From NCBI RefSeq assembly GCF_001422545.1, contig NZ_LMLE01000001.1:853319-917318 (forward strand): DNA of 64,000 nt. Reading direction: 5' to 3'. The notes under the pieces were generated by a model. That model had not been told where the DNA came from, did no database searches, and was given only the letters and a program-made list of their open reading frames with translations. Source of the DNA: Pedobacter sp. Leaf41 (GTDB taxonomy: Bacteria; Bacteroidota; Bacteroidia; Sphingobacteriales; Sphingobacteriaceae). The position numbers and the translations under genes are program-made. Each line of letters opens with the position of its first letter. Position 1 is the stretch's first letter. Positions 50,712 through 59,340 of this stretch are shown one piece after another.

Positions 50712-50989
50712 TTGTTTTCAGAGCGGTTTAAGCGATGTTTTTAGATTTCTTGAAATAAATTTTTTCTTTTTCATTGTACTTTTAATTCATAACTAACCAA
50801 ATACATAAAAACGCCAAAACTCATTAACATTTCTTTCGCCAAAAAAGACAACTAGATTTTTAAGTCCGGAATTTTAATTTTTTACTGTAGAAGATGCGGT
50901 ATGCTATAACAGCAATTTTGCCTGTGTGAAATTGCTATGCCCATCTTAATCTGCAGCATTTAATGCATAACTAACCAAAATAGATAATT

Positions 50990-53900
50990 ATGAGAAAACC
51001 CTTTACCCATCACCATCATCGGATCTACCTCACCCATACTTTAACAGTTTTAATTCTTGTATTGCTAGGGATCTGCATCACAGGTTTACAATCAGCCTAT
51101 GCGCAGATTAAAATATCAGGTACAGTATCTGATAAAACTGCCGGATTACCAGGTGTAAGCGTTCAAGTAAAAAATACAAATACTGCAGCCAGCACAGATC
51201 CAAACGGCAAGTACACCATAACGGTGCCCAATGCACAGGCAATATTGGTATTCAGTTATGTGGGCTACGCTCAAAAGGAAATTCCTGTTGGCAATAAAAC
51301 CGTTGTTAACGTAACGCTCGCTGAAAATGTAGGTGAGCTTGATGAAGTTGTAGTCACTGGCTATGGCGGAACTTCCAGAAAGAAAGACCTGGCTTCTTCA
51401 ACTTCTACCATTACGGCTAAGGAAATTGAAGAAAGGCAGCCACTAAATTTGTTCGATGCTTTGCAAGGCCAGGCCGCCGGAGTGCTGGTAGTTAATGATA
51501 ACGGAGAGCCGGGTGCTGAAGGCTCTATTACCATTCGTGGTCCTTCTACCTTTTCATCTGAAGGCCAGGGTACAGCGCCTCTATATGTAATAGATGGTGT
51601 AATCACGCCCAATGCCGCAGCAATCAATCCTAATGATATCCAAAATATCGAAGTACTTAAGGATGCTGCGTCTGCTTCCATTTATGGTTCTAGGGCAGCA
51701 AATGGAGTAATTTTGATTACAACTAAAAGAGGCTTGGAAGGGAGTCCACGAATAGATCTGCAGTATGTATTTACAATGGGCCGCATCGCTCATGAGATAC
51801 AGCAGTCAAATTCTGCTGATATTCGGTATTATCGTCAATTGCAGGGTCAGTTAGCTGTTTTAACAGATTCCTTAAATCCAGGCTTAAATTCTGCAAATGA
51901 TCTGCAGAAATTATTATTGGGTAACCTGGCCAAAAAGCACGATGTCCGCCTGTCATTAAGCGGCGGGTCAAAAGGGCTTACTTATTCTACCAGCTTAAAT
52001 TATCTCGACGATCAGGGTATCGCTTTAAATACCTACAATAAAAGAATACAGTCTAGAACGAATGTTGAATATCAGGCATCGAAAAAACTTAAGATTTCGA
52101 CCAATATTTCTTTTTACAGGCAGACTGGAAATTATGCCAATATCGGAAACTCTATCCGGCCTGTCTTCGACCGACCCTCGAGTTATCTGATTTATTATCC
52201 CAATGGTACGCTAACCAGTTTCATTAACAACAAGAGAAACCCTATTGCTAATGCTTTACTGGAAGTAAATACTCGCGAGGATTACAAGGCTCAATTTGTA
52301 AGTACGCTAAACTACGATATCCTTAAAAATCTAAGGTTTACCGCCGCCTTAAATACGCAGCTGGATAATGGGCAACGCGTATTCTTTTCGCCACGGTATG
52401 TAACCAATCAAAATGGCGATAATAACGCTGCAACCAATGCTACAAGTAAGCGCTTCTATTATGAAGGACAAGCTTATTTAAACTATAACAAAAGTATCAA
52501 AGATCATAATCTCGCAGCAACATTGGGCGTATCAAGAGACCGGGTTCGGTTTGATGATATTACTTTAAGCGGTACCAATTTCGTACTGGAAAATGTAAAC
52601 ACAATCACTGGCTCAAATATCTCGGTATTGAGTGCTCAACGGGTTTCTGCCTCAGCGGTTTCGACTGGTTCTTATTTTGCAAGAGCGAATTATAATTATA
52701 AAAGCCGGTATATTCTTCAGGGGGTATATCGCAATGATGCTTCGTCGAGATTTGGGGTCGATAACCGGGCAGGGAATTTCCTTGCCGGTTCGGCAGCATG
52801 GCGCTTTAGTGATGAAAAAATATTCTCTTCGCTCAAAAAGATTTTATACGATGGTAAGTTAAGATTCAGCTATGGCAGCTTGGGTAACGATGCAATTAGT
52901 CCTTATGAATCTATTCCAAGAGTAGAAATCGGAGGGAACAGTTACAACGGTGTAAGCGGAATTTCGACAACCCCTACTTTTAGTAACACAGCACTAAAAT
53001 GGGAAACAACAATTACCAAAAACCTGGGTCTTGATTTAAGTTTTTTAAAAGGCCGGCTCTCCTTAACTGTTGATGCCTACCTCAGAGATACACAAGATTT
53101 GTTGTACGACAGGCAAATGCCAAAAGAAACTGGTTATAATACCATTAAAGTGAATGTGGGAAATATTCAGAATAAAGGCCTTGAGTTTGCTGTTTCTGGG
53201 TCTCCTGTAGCTTCGAAAAACTTTAATTGGACGGTGAACGCCAACGTTTCAATAGAACGTGGCCGTATTAAATCGCTTTACAACGGCGAACAATTTATAG
53301 CTGTAGGTTTGGGCGGAGTAAGTGGCGGTAACGCAAATTATCTGGTGAGAGAAGGTGGTAAAATTGGTGATTTTTATGGATGGAAGAATCTTGGGGTATA
53401 TGAATATGACGCTTCGAATGCCTACACCCCTGATGGACGACGATTAACCCCAGTGGGGATAACCGTTAAATATCCTGTTCGCGGCACAGCTGCAGATCCT
53501 GTAGCATCGACCGCCAGTTATTATGAACTTGACGGGCAGCGTTATGCAGGTACAATTGTGCAGAAAAAAAATAGTGATGGAGCAGTACTGCTTGGAGGAG
53601 ATACCGAATGGGAAGATACCAATAATGATGGCTTTATCAACGAGGGCGATCGGCATGTGATTGGGAATGCGCAACCAGATTTTTACCTGGGTTTCGTGAA
53701 TAACTTTACCTACAAAAACCTATCTCTTTCCTTCATCATCAACGCTACAATTGGTGGCCAGGTGTATAATCAGTTTAAACAAAATCTAACCAATTTTGCA
53801 AATAATGGCAATCCATCATTACCAGAGGCGATTTATGGTGCCTGGACCAAACAGGGAGATCAATCCACTTATCCTTATTATCCAGATAAAAACATCAGGG

Positions 53901-54181
53901 GAAGCCAGCGATCGGGAGGAAACAGCTACTTTTTAGAAGACGCCAGTTTCATCAGGTTGTCTAACGCCAGATTTACCTACAGGCTTGATTCAAAAATTGC
54001 TAAAAAACTATTTACAAGAAGCCTTTCGGCATATGTTTACGGTGTTAATTTGCTTACCTACACCAATTATACGGGTTATGATCCTGAATTTTCTGCGTCA
54101 TCAGGTTTAACTCCTGGAGATGACACCGGCAAATATCCTAAGAGAAGAGAGTTGGGTTTTGGTATTAACATCGGATTTTAA
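50990..54181 (+). CDS. SusC/RagA TonB-linked outer-membrane transporter (no STN domain)
   Basis: The 1063-residue protein has a signal peptide (to about residue 38, AYAQ) preceded by an unusual HHHH run (residues 7-10). A carboxypeptidase-regulatory-like domain (ISGTVSDKTAGLPGVSVQVK) follows, then the SusC plug (DEVVVTGYGG, APLYVIDGVI, IEVLKDAASASIYGSRAANG) and the barrel ending LGFGINIGF. It lacks an STN domain, so it should not signal to FecR; control by the LacI-type regulator downstream is more likely. It is the first gene of a four-gene row with SusD, a FAS1-like lipoprotein and an alginate-lyase-domain enzyme. Confidence 0.96.
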   Translation: MRKPFTHHHHRIYLTHTLTVLILVLLGICITGLQSAYAQIKISGTVSDKTAGLPGVSVQVKNTNTAASTDPNGKYTITVPNAQAILVFSYVGYAQKEIPVGNKTVVNVTLAENVGELDEVVVTGYGGTSRKKDLASSTSTITAKEIEERQPLNLFDALQGQAAGVLVVNDNGEPGAEGSITIRGPSTFSSEGQGTAPLYVIDGVITPNAAAINPNDIQNIEVLKDAASASIYGSRAANGVILITTKRGLEGSPRIDLQYVFTMGRIAHEIQQSNSADIRYYRQLQGQLAVLTDSLNPGLNSANDLQKLLLGNLAKKHDVRLSLSGGSKGLTYSTSLNYLDDQGIALNTYNKRIQSRTNVEYQASKKLKISTNISFYRQTGNYANIGNSIRPVFDRPSSYLIYYPNGTLTSFINNKRNPIANALLEVNTREDYKAQFVSTLNYDILKNLRFTAALNTQLDNGQRVFFSPRYVTNQNGDNNAATNATSKRFYYEGQAYLNYNKSIKDHNLAATLGVSRDRVRFDDITLSGTNFVLENVNTITGSNISVLSAQRVSASAVSTGSYFARANYNYKSRYILQGVYRNDASSRFGVDNRAGNFLAGSAAWRFSDEKIFSSLKKILYDGKLRFSYGSLGNDAISPYESIPRVEIGGNSYNGVSGISTTPTFSNTALKWETTITKNLGLDLSFLKGRLSLTVDAYLRDTQDLLYDRQMPKETGYNTIKVNVGNIQNKGLEFAVSGSPVASKNFNWTVNANVSIERGRIKSLYNGEQFIAVGLGGVSGGNANYLVREGGKIGDFYGWKNLGVYEYDASNAYTPDGRRLTPVGITVKYPVRGTAADPVASTASYYELDGQRYAGTIVQKKNSDGAVLLGGDTEWEDTNNDGFINEGDRHVIGNAQPDFYLGFVNNFTYKNLSLSFIINATIGGQVYNQFKQNLTNFANNGNPSLPEAIYGAWTKQGDQSTYPYYPDKNIRGSQRSGGNSYFLEDASFIRLSNARFTYRLDSKIAKKLFTRSLSAYVYGVNLLTYTNYTGYDPEFSASSGLTPGDDTGKYPKRRELGFGINIGF

Positions 54182-54190
54182 TTTTATACA

Positions 54191-55807
54191 ATGAAAAAGA
54201 TATTTACAATAACATTCTTAAGCTTATTAATGGCTTTTGGAGGATGTAAAAAAGCAATAGATGAGCAGCCAATTTCCGAGGGCACTTTGAGTACGTTCCT
54301 GAGAAGTTCACTCGAAGCAGATGCAGCTTTGGCGGGTATGTACGGCGAGTTTCAGCAAACAATGATGGGCGACGGCCAATATCAAAACCGCCAGATGTGG
54401 TGGGGAGAATCCAGATCGGATAACTGGGAAAGGCGTGATACCTACAGTGTAAACTCTACAGATGAAATTCATTTAAACGGACTCACGGCATTGAATACCT
54501 GGGCTGACTGGACTTTTTTATACAGTACCATTTCCAGAGCGAATTTATTAATCAAAAAGATTCCAGAGGTTAAAGATTATGCACCCATCGGTACTATTGG
54601 CGCTTTAACACAAGCCAAAGAAGCCAGTTATATGGCGCAATCGTATGCCATGAGGGCACTTTGCTATTTCTGGATTGCCAGGGTTTGGGGCGATGCACCG
54701 TTACGTTTGGAGCCTTATGAAAAACTGGGCGATCAGGCCGAACAAGCTAAGGATCCGCAGGCAAAAATACTTGATCAATGTATCAAAGATTTAACAACCG
54801 CATACGACCTTACCCTTAAAAATCAAACTCCGGTTACCTGGTATTTGGGCGAAGGTGCAATATGCTCCATTATGGCCGATTTGTACATGTGGAGAAAAGA
54901 CTATGCCAATGCCAATATCTGGTTTAAACGTTTGTTTGCAGCTAAAGCGCCAACAGGCAAAGTTTATAATGCATCGGGCATCGGAGCGGATGGTTCTGGT
55001 GGGGCCTTAACTGATCTTCAGCCAGGAACTACATGGAACACACAATTCGTAAATCCTGCCACCAGCGTGGAAACGATCTTTTATATCAACTGGGATTTCC
55101 TTGCAAATGGATGCGCCTGTATGGCCGGAACATCAAGAACCGATAACGAACCTTTCATCAGAATGGCCGACCCCTTGTGGACCGATTGGCCTCGTAAGTC
55201 AGTTCAACTCTATGGCACAGTTTCGGCCACGACAGACTTGCGGGTGAAACAAACATACAATATTACTTCAGCAACAAATCAGCCGATTAGGGATAGGAGT
55301 GTTTGGAAGCTATATGCCGGGAATTATGTGGCCCCAACAGCAACAGCCGGATACAATTTTACCCCAACAATATACAACAGCAGTTTACCAGGCACCAGAG
55401 AGACGAATGTTTATGCACCGATGTACCGCTTGAGCGGAATGTATCTTCTTTATGCAGAATCGCTTAATAAAATCGGTGATAGAGCAAATGCAGTGAAGTA
55501 TTTGAATTTAATAAAAGCCAGAGCCGGTGTACCGCAGGTTGTGGCTACATCTTTTACAGAAAATACGCTCGAGATGGAAATTTTGCAGGAAAGACAGTAT
55601 GAGCTTTTTGGCGAAGGTGTACGTTGGTTTGATCTGGTTAGAACAGATCGTGTTAAAGAAGTAATGGATCCTATTTTAATTGCCCGTCAAAGCTCAAGGG
55701 GCAATCCGGCAGTAGGCTGGGGTAGCGATAAAAGAAGATATTACTGGCCATTGGCAACAAGGGTGCTGTATTCAAATAGTTTACTGGTTCAAAGCCAACC
55801 TTATTAA
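54191..55807 (+). CDS. SusD/RagB family nutrient-binding lipoprotein
   Basis: The 538-residue protein has the lipobox AFGGC (Cys19) and the SusD fold. TPR-like parts include AKEASYMAQSYAMRALCYFW, and the C-terminal signature is ERQYELFGEGVRWFDLVRTD. It starts 9 bases after the susC stop. It should act as the surface lid of that transporter. The enzyme encoded two genes downstream points to a uronic-acid polymer or oligomer as ligand. Confidence 0.95.
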   Translation: MKKIFTITFLSLLMAFGGCKKAIDEQPISEGTLSTFLRSSLEADAALAGMYGEFQQTMMGDGQYQNRQMWWGESRSDNWERRDTYSVNSTDEIHLNGLTALNTWADWTFLYSTISRANLLIKKIPEVKDYAPIGTIGALTQAKEASYMAQSYAMRALCYFWIARVWGDAPLRLEPYEKLGDQAEQAKDPQAKILDQCIKDLTTAYDLTLKNQTPVTWYLGEGAICSIMADLYMWRKDYANANIWFKRLFAAKAPTGKVYNASGIGADGSGGALTDLQPGTTWNTQFVNPATSVETIFYINWDFLANGCACMAGTSRTDNEPFIRMADPLWTDWPRKSVQLYGTVSATTDLRVKQTYNITSATNQPIRDRSVWKLYAGNYVAPTATAGYNFTPTIYNSSLPGTRETNVYAPMYRLSGMYLLYAESLNKIGDRANAVKYLNLIKARAGVPQVVATSFTENTLEMEILQERQYELFGEGVRWFDLVRTDRVKEVMDPILIARQSSRGNPAVGWGSDKRRYYWPLATRVLYSNSLLVQSQPY

Positions 55808-55815
55808 TTAAAGAA

Positions 55816-56676
55816 TTGAAAATGAAAAAGATAAATTTATTAATGATCGGTTTCTTAACCATGGCCACCATCATTTCAGGATGTTCGATGTTTGGCTTGG
55901 ATAAACAAGTAGATTATGAGTTTCAAAAAAATATACTTGATGCGCATATCAACAAATCGGCGAAACAGTATTTATTAGATCGGGGTAAAAATCCGATTGT
56001 ACCCAACGATACCATTTTTAAGTGGATGCAGCTTGGTTTGGAGTACGCGGGTATTGATCTGGCCGAATACGAAAAACCCGGTCGTACCTTTGTTTTCCTA
56101 AAAAACGAAGCCATCCGCGTGTTGCCTACACGCACTACAAACGGAGTGCTGGTAACTACCAGTAATGTTCCAACTGCCGGCATGTGGTTTTCGTTTCCTT
56201 TAGTTAGTAAAAATACCGATGGTACTTTGAAATTAAAAACCGATGGTTCTGTAGATGGGGTTCCGGTTAAAAATTGGTCAGATTATCCGAAAGAAGATGT
56301 GAGAAATTTTTTCTTATCACTTATCGCACTTGAAAATTATGGGTTTGAAAACGGTACAACCACCAATTCTTCATTGCCTACACTTTTACCATCTGGCACT
56401 AGTGCTACAGATAAATCGTTACTTGGATGGTACCTTGCCGGAACTACACCAAACTTAAATGTTTCCGGCGATCGGATACTCAACCGCGTAAACAGCTTAA
56501 CTCCAGGTCAGGTTTATGGTTTCGATCCGGAAAGCCGCCTTAATTTTAGAATTGTGAGTAGCGATTATTCTCCATTAAGGTACAACGATGCTACAAATGC
56601 TGCCACTGCTGGTTTGCTCGCTACCAATGGCCAAATCCATGTATTCGGGGCGCTTATCTATCCGTGGAGATATTAA
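55816..56676 (+). CDS. Lipoprotein with fasciclin (FAS1)-like features
   Basis: This 286-residue lipoprotein has the lipobox IISGC (Cys23) and starts 8 bases after the susD stop. The segments FKWMQLGLEYAGIDLAEYE, RTFVFLKNEAI and the end NGQIHVFGALIYPWRY recall a FAS1 domain ('TVFAPTNEAF ... NGVIHVID'). Its position matches the SusE/SusF-type surface glycan-binding proteins of other loci. It has no catalytic motif. It probably helps to hold substrate at the cell surface. The FAS1 assignment is by eye and moderately weak. Confidence 0.65.
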   Translation: MKMKKINLLMIGFLTMATIISGCSMFGLDKQVDYEFQKNILDAHINKSAKQYLLDRGKNPIVPNDTIFKWMQLGLEYAGIDLAEYEKPGRTFVFLKNEAIRVLPTRTTNGVLVTTSNVPTAGMWFSFPLVSKNTDGTLKLKTDGSVDGVPVKNWSDYPKEDVRNFFLSLIALENYGFENGTTTNSSLPTLLPSGTSATDKSLLGWYLAGTTPNLNVSGDRILNRVNSLTPGQVYGFDPESRLNFRIVSSDYSPLRYNDATNAATAGLLATNGQIHVFGALIYPWRY

Positions 56677-56764
56677 TATGAATTTAAATTTGATGCCTGT
56701 TAAATCGGACAGGCATCAAATCTAAATCATCAGTTAACAAAATTCTTAAATTCATTTAGTGCTA

Positions 56765-57883
56765 ATGATCAGATCGATTATTTTTCTCTTTGCAACTGTA
56801 TTCTTGTTTTCATCAACAACAAAGGGACAAGAAAAATTTAAACTCTTAATTAATGATGAAGCAACCTTAAAGGTTTTAAAGCAGCAATTCATTTCAAAAT
56901 CAAGTAATGAACAAATTAGCCGTGCCGATCGTGCCCTGCTAAAAAGGCCGTATTCAGTTACCTTCAAAAAAACTAAAATTGCGCCTTCTGGCGATATTCA
57001 CGATTATTTAAGTCAGGCACCTTATTGGTGGCCCGATCCAACAAAAGCTAATGGCGAGCCTTACATCAGAAAAGATGGACGTAGAAACCCGGAGATTTAT
57101 AAACTCAATGATCGGGCACAAATAGGAGATTTAACTGCTGCATTAAACGATCTGGCCTTGGGTTATTATCTTTCTGGTGAAGAGAAATATGCTAAAAAAG
57201 CCAATGAGTTGTTAACCGTTTTTTTTGTCGATACCGCAACACGAATGAATCCCAGCCTAACTTTTGCACAATATGTTCCAGGATTAAATGATGGCCGTGG
57301 AATTGGCATTATCGAAACCCGAGGCTTGATAGATATTCCAGAAGCCATTGCGCTGTTGCAAGAGAGTAAATCTCTAAAGCCGGAGACGGTAAGCGGCGTG
57401 AAGAAATGGTTCAGTGCTTATTTAACGTGGTTAACCGATAGTGCGAATGGCAAAAGCGAAAGGTTGGAAAAAAATAATCATGGTACCAATTATGATTTGC
57501 AGGTAATTGATTTTGCCCTGTTTCTGGATAACAAAGAATTGGCTAAAAGAACGCTTAGCTCCATCACCATTCCCAGACTTGATGTGCAGTTTGATACCGA
57601 TGGTCGCCAGCCTTTAGAAACTGCCCGGACTAACTCCTGGGATTATGTAAATATGAATCTTGATGCATGGATGAAGATAGCTAAGCTGGCTCAACATGTT
57701 GGAATAGACTTGTACCATACGAAAAACAAGAATAATGTTGGTTTGCAGAAAGCTGTAGAATGGCTCATCCCATATTTGGAAGAAAAGAAAAAATGGCCAT
57801 ATCAGCAGTTAAATAAGTTCAACAAAGATCAGGCACTGTCCATTGTTCAAAGAGCAACCAAAGTATATCCTTCAATAAAATAA
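56765..57883 (+). CDS. Alginate-lyase-domain protein (PL5/PL38-like), secreted
   Basis: The start at ATG 56765 gives a signal peptide (MIRSIIFLFATVFLFSSTTKGQ); the frame can be extended to a GTG two codons upstream. The mature protein is an all-helical alginate-lyase-type domain with YLSQAPYWWPDPTKANGEPY, ETRGLIDIPEAI, the Asn-His pair in EKNNHGTNYDLQVIDFAL and DGRQPLETARTNSWDYVNMN. Families of this type cut alginate or glucuronan by beta-elimination using a Tyr/His pair. It is the final gene of the susC row and would degrade imported or surface-bound polyuronide. The exact polymer is not determinable. Confidence 0.85.
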   Translation: MIRSIIFLFATVFLFSSTTKGQEKFKLLINDEATLKVLKQQFISKSSNEQISRADRALLKRPYSVTFKKTKIAPSGDIHDYLSQAPYWWPDPTKANGEPYIRKDGRRNPEIYKLNDRAQIGDLTAALNDLALGYYLSGEEKYAKKANELLTVFFVDTATRMNPSLTFAQYVPGLNDGRGIGIIETRGLIDIPEAIALLQESKSLKPETVSGVKKWFSAYLTWLTDSANGKSERLEKNNHGTNYDLQVIDFALFLDNKELAKRTLSSITIPRLDVQFDTDGRQPLETARTNSWDYVNMNLDAWMKIAKLAQHVGIDLYHTKNKNNVGLQKAVEWLIPYLEEKKKWPYQQLNKFNKDQALSIVQRATKVYPSIK

Positions 57884-57886
57884 TTG

Positions 57887-58900
57887 TTAATGAACAACTA
57901 ACTTACAATCAACCAATATCTTCTGATAATCGTTTGTTTCAATATTTCTGTTTAATAGCTGTAAAAGAAGTTTCATCGCATTTTCGCCTACAGATTCAGG
58001 GTTTTCTTCAATAGAAGCAACCGGAGGCGAATTAAAATAGCTGATGAATGAGGTATTGCCAAAACCGATGCATTCCAACTGTTGAAAGTTTGGATGGTTA
58101 ACCGAACGAAGATATTTCATCGCATCAAACAAAATCGGCTCTTTAAAGGCCACGAGTGCAGTGGGTATTTTATCTTCAGATGAAAACAAATTTTTAATTG
58201 CGGTAATGGTACTTTCTTTATCAAAATCTGTATAAGCCACTAGTTCTGCAGAAAAGGGAATGCCATGGTCTTTAAGCGCATGAATGTAACCATTAAACCT
58301 ATCATGGGTAAAGCTGATCATTTTTGGTCCACCTAAATAGGCAATATTTTGATGCCCCCGCTCGATTAAAAATTTGGTAGCTTGATAGGCACCCTGAAAA
58401 GTATTGCACAAAACCTTGTGGCAACTGAGGTTAAAACTAGGATTTCGGGTGTAGTAAACCACAGGGGTGCCCATTTTTTCAAACTCGTTAAAATGAGAGA
58501 AATCTTGGGTGTGCTTGGAAATGGCTACAATTAATCCATCAACACGGGTTTGCAGCAACATGTTCGCAGATTGGATTTCTTTTTCTAAACTATCGTGCGA
58601 CTGGCTGATAATTACGTTATATCCATGTTTTGAAGCAAATTGTTCCAGGCCGTAAACACTTCTGGTAAAAAAGTGGTCAAGCAGATTCGGTAAAATAATA
58701 CCAATAATTTTTGATCGTCCCTGTTTAAGGTTAATGGCCGATTTATTTGGCGTAAAGTGTAATTCAGTAGCCAGATCCTGAACTCGTTTTTTAGTAAATT
58801 CGTTTATAGTAGGATAATTATTCAATGCCTTAGACACTGTGGATATTGACATCTTTAATTTTTCTGCCAGATATTTTAAGGTTACCGGGGTATTCTGCAT
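57887..58900 (-). CDS. LacI-family transcriptional regulator
   Basis: The 337-residue protein starts with the LacI helix-turn-helix and hinge: TLKYLAEKLKMSISTVSKAL, then FTKKRVQDLATELHFTPN. A periplasmic-binding-protein-like effector domain follows (KIIGIILPNLLDHFFTRSVY, then GHQNIAYLGGP and SVGENAMKLLLQLL). It converges on the lyase gene with only three bases between the stops and is divergent from the next susC. A perfect palindrome lies 47 bases upstream of its start, suggesting autoregulation and control of the flanking susC rows in response to a sugar or oligouronide. Confidence 0.95.
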   Translation of the reverse strand: MQNTPVTLKYLAEKLKMSISTVSKALNNYPTINEFTKKRVQDLATELHFTPNKSAINLKQGRSKIIGIILPNLLDHFFTRSVYGLEQFASKHGYNVIISQSHDSLEKEIQSANMLLQTRVDGLIVAISKHTQDFSHFNEFEKMGTPVVYYTRNPSFNLSCHKVLCNTFQGAYQATKFLIERGHQNIAYLGGPKMISFTHDRFNGYIHALKDHGIPFSAELVAYTDFDKESTITAIKNLFSSEDKIPTALVAFKEPILFDAMKYLRSVNHPNFQQLECIGFGNTSFISYFNSPPVASIEENPESVGENAMKLLLQLLNRNIETNDYQKILVDCKLVVH

Positions 58901-58947
58901 ATAACTTAATAATAGGGTACTACATAGTTAAGCAAAAATCAGCTATT

Positions 58948-58965
58948 ATTTCAAACGTTTGAAAT
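58948..58965. promoter_or_regulatory. Candidate LacI operator, perfect 18-bp palindrome
   Basis: ATTTCAAACGTTTGAAAT is perfectly symmetric with a central CG, the usual form of a LacI-family operator. It lies in the divergent region between the regulator gene (start 58900) and the susC at 59341. Related sites occur upstream of the other susC at 50676-50711. Confidence 0.75.
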
Positions 58966-59066
58966 ATAGTTTAAACCCATTTTAAGCGTTTATTGTTAAT
59001 CAGGCTCGGAAATTTCTTATTTGCTTCCATAAATTAGATTTATTAAAGAAAACTAACCAAATAAAC

Positions 59067-59195
59067 ATGGAAAAAAATTACTCTACTCAGCATCAGCTGT
59101 CGCCTTGCTTTTCTCTGAAATGCAAGAGTTTCAACAAAAAAAATGACATCAAAATCTCTGGTATATGCCACTCTAGTCATATCCATTCATTTTAA
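59067..59195 (+). pseudogene. Possible decayed N-terminus of a SusC-type gene
   Basis: An ATG at 59067 follows the leader word AACTAACCAAATAAAC, like that before the intact susC at 50990. The frame reads MEKNYSTQHQLSPCFSLKC and ends after 42 residues. Shifting frame at the run of eight A (59136-59143) gives KKMTSKSLVYATLVISIHF, a signal-peptide-like segment, which also stops soon. This suggests the beginning of a former TonB receptor gene disabled before the intact susC at 59341. The similarity is from family memory only. Confidence 0.4.
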
Positions 59196-59340
59196 AAAGC
59201 AGATTATTTAGGCGCAATTAAATAGCCTGGAGCGCATGCAATCAAATTTATTCCACATAAACTTATTAGGCTATTGCTATAGTAAGCGTGGCATTGGTAT
59301 GCATTGGGTTTCACCAAACAGATTAATATCGATATAAATT

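Larger units (their letters stand above)
50420..50989 (+). other. susC upstream region with duplicated leader motif
   Basis: No gene is recognised. The leader words AATTCATAACTAACCAAATA (50785-50804) and AATGCATAACTAACCAAAAT (50962-50981) are near-copies about 177 bases apart, and the second leads straight into the susC ATG. The region also holds two candidate LacI-type sites, listed separately. Such AAC/CAA-rich leaders are usual before susC genes in this group. Confidence 0.6.
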
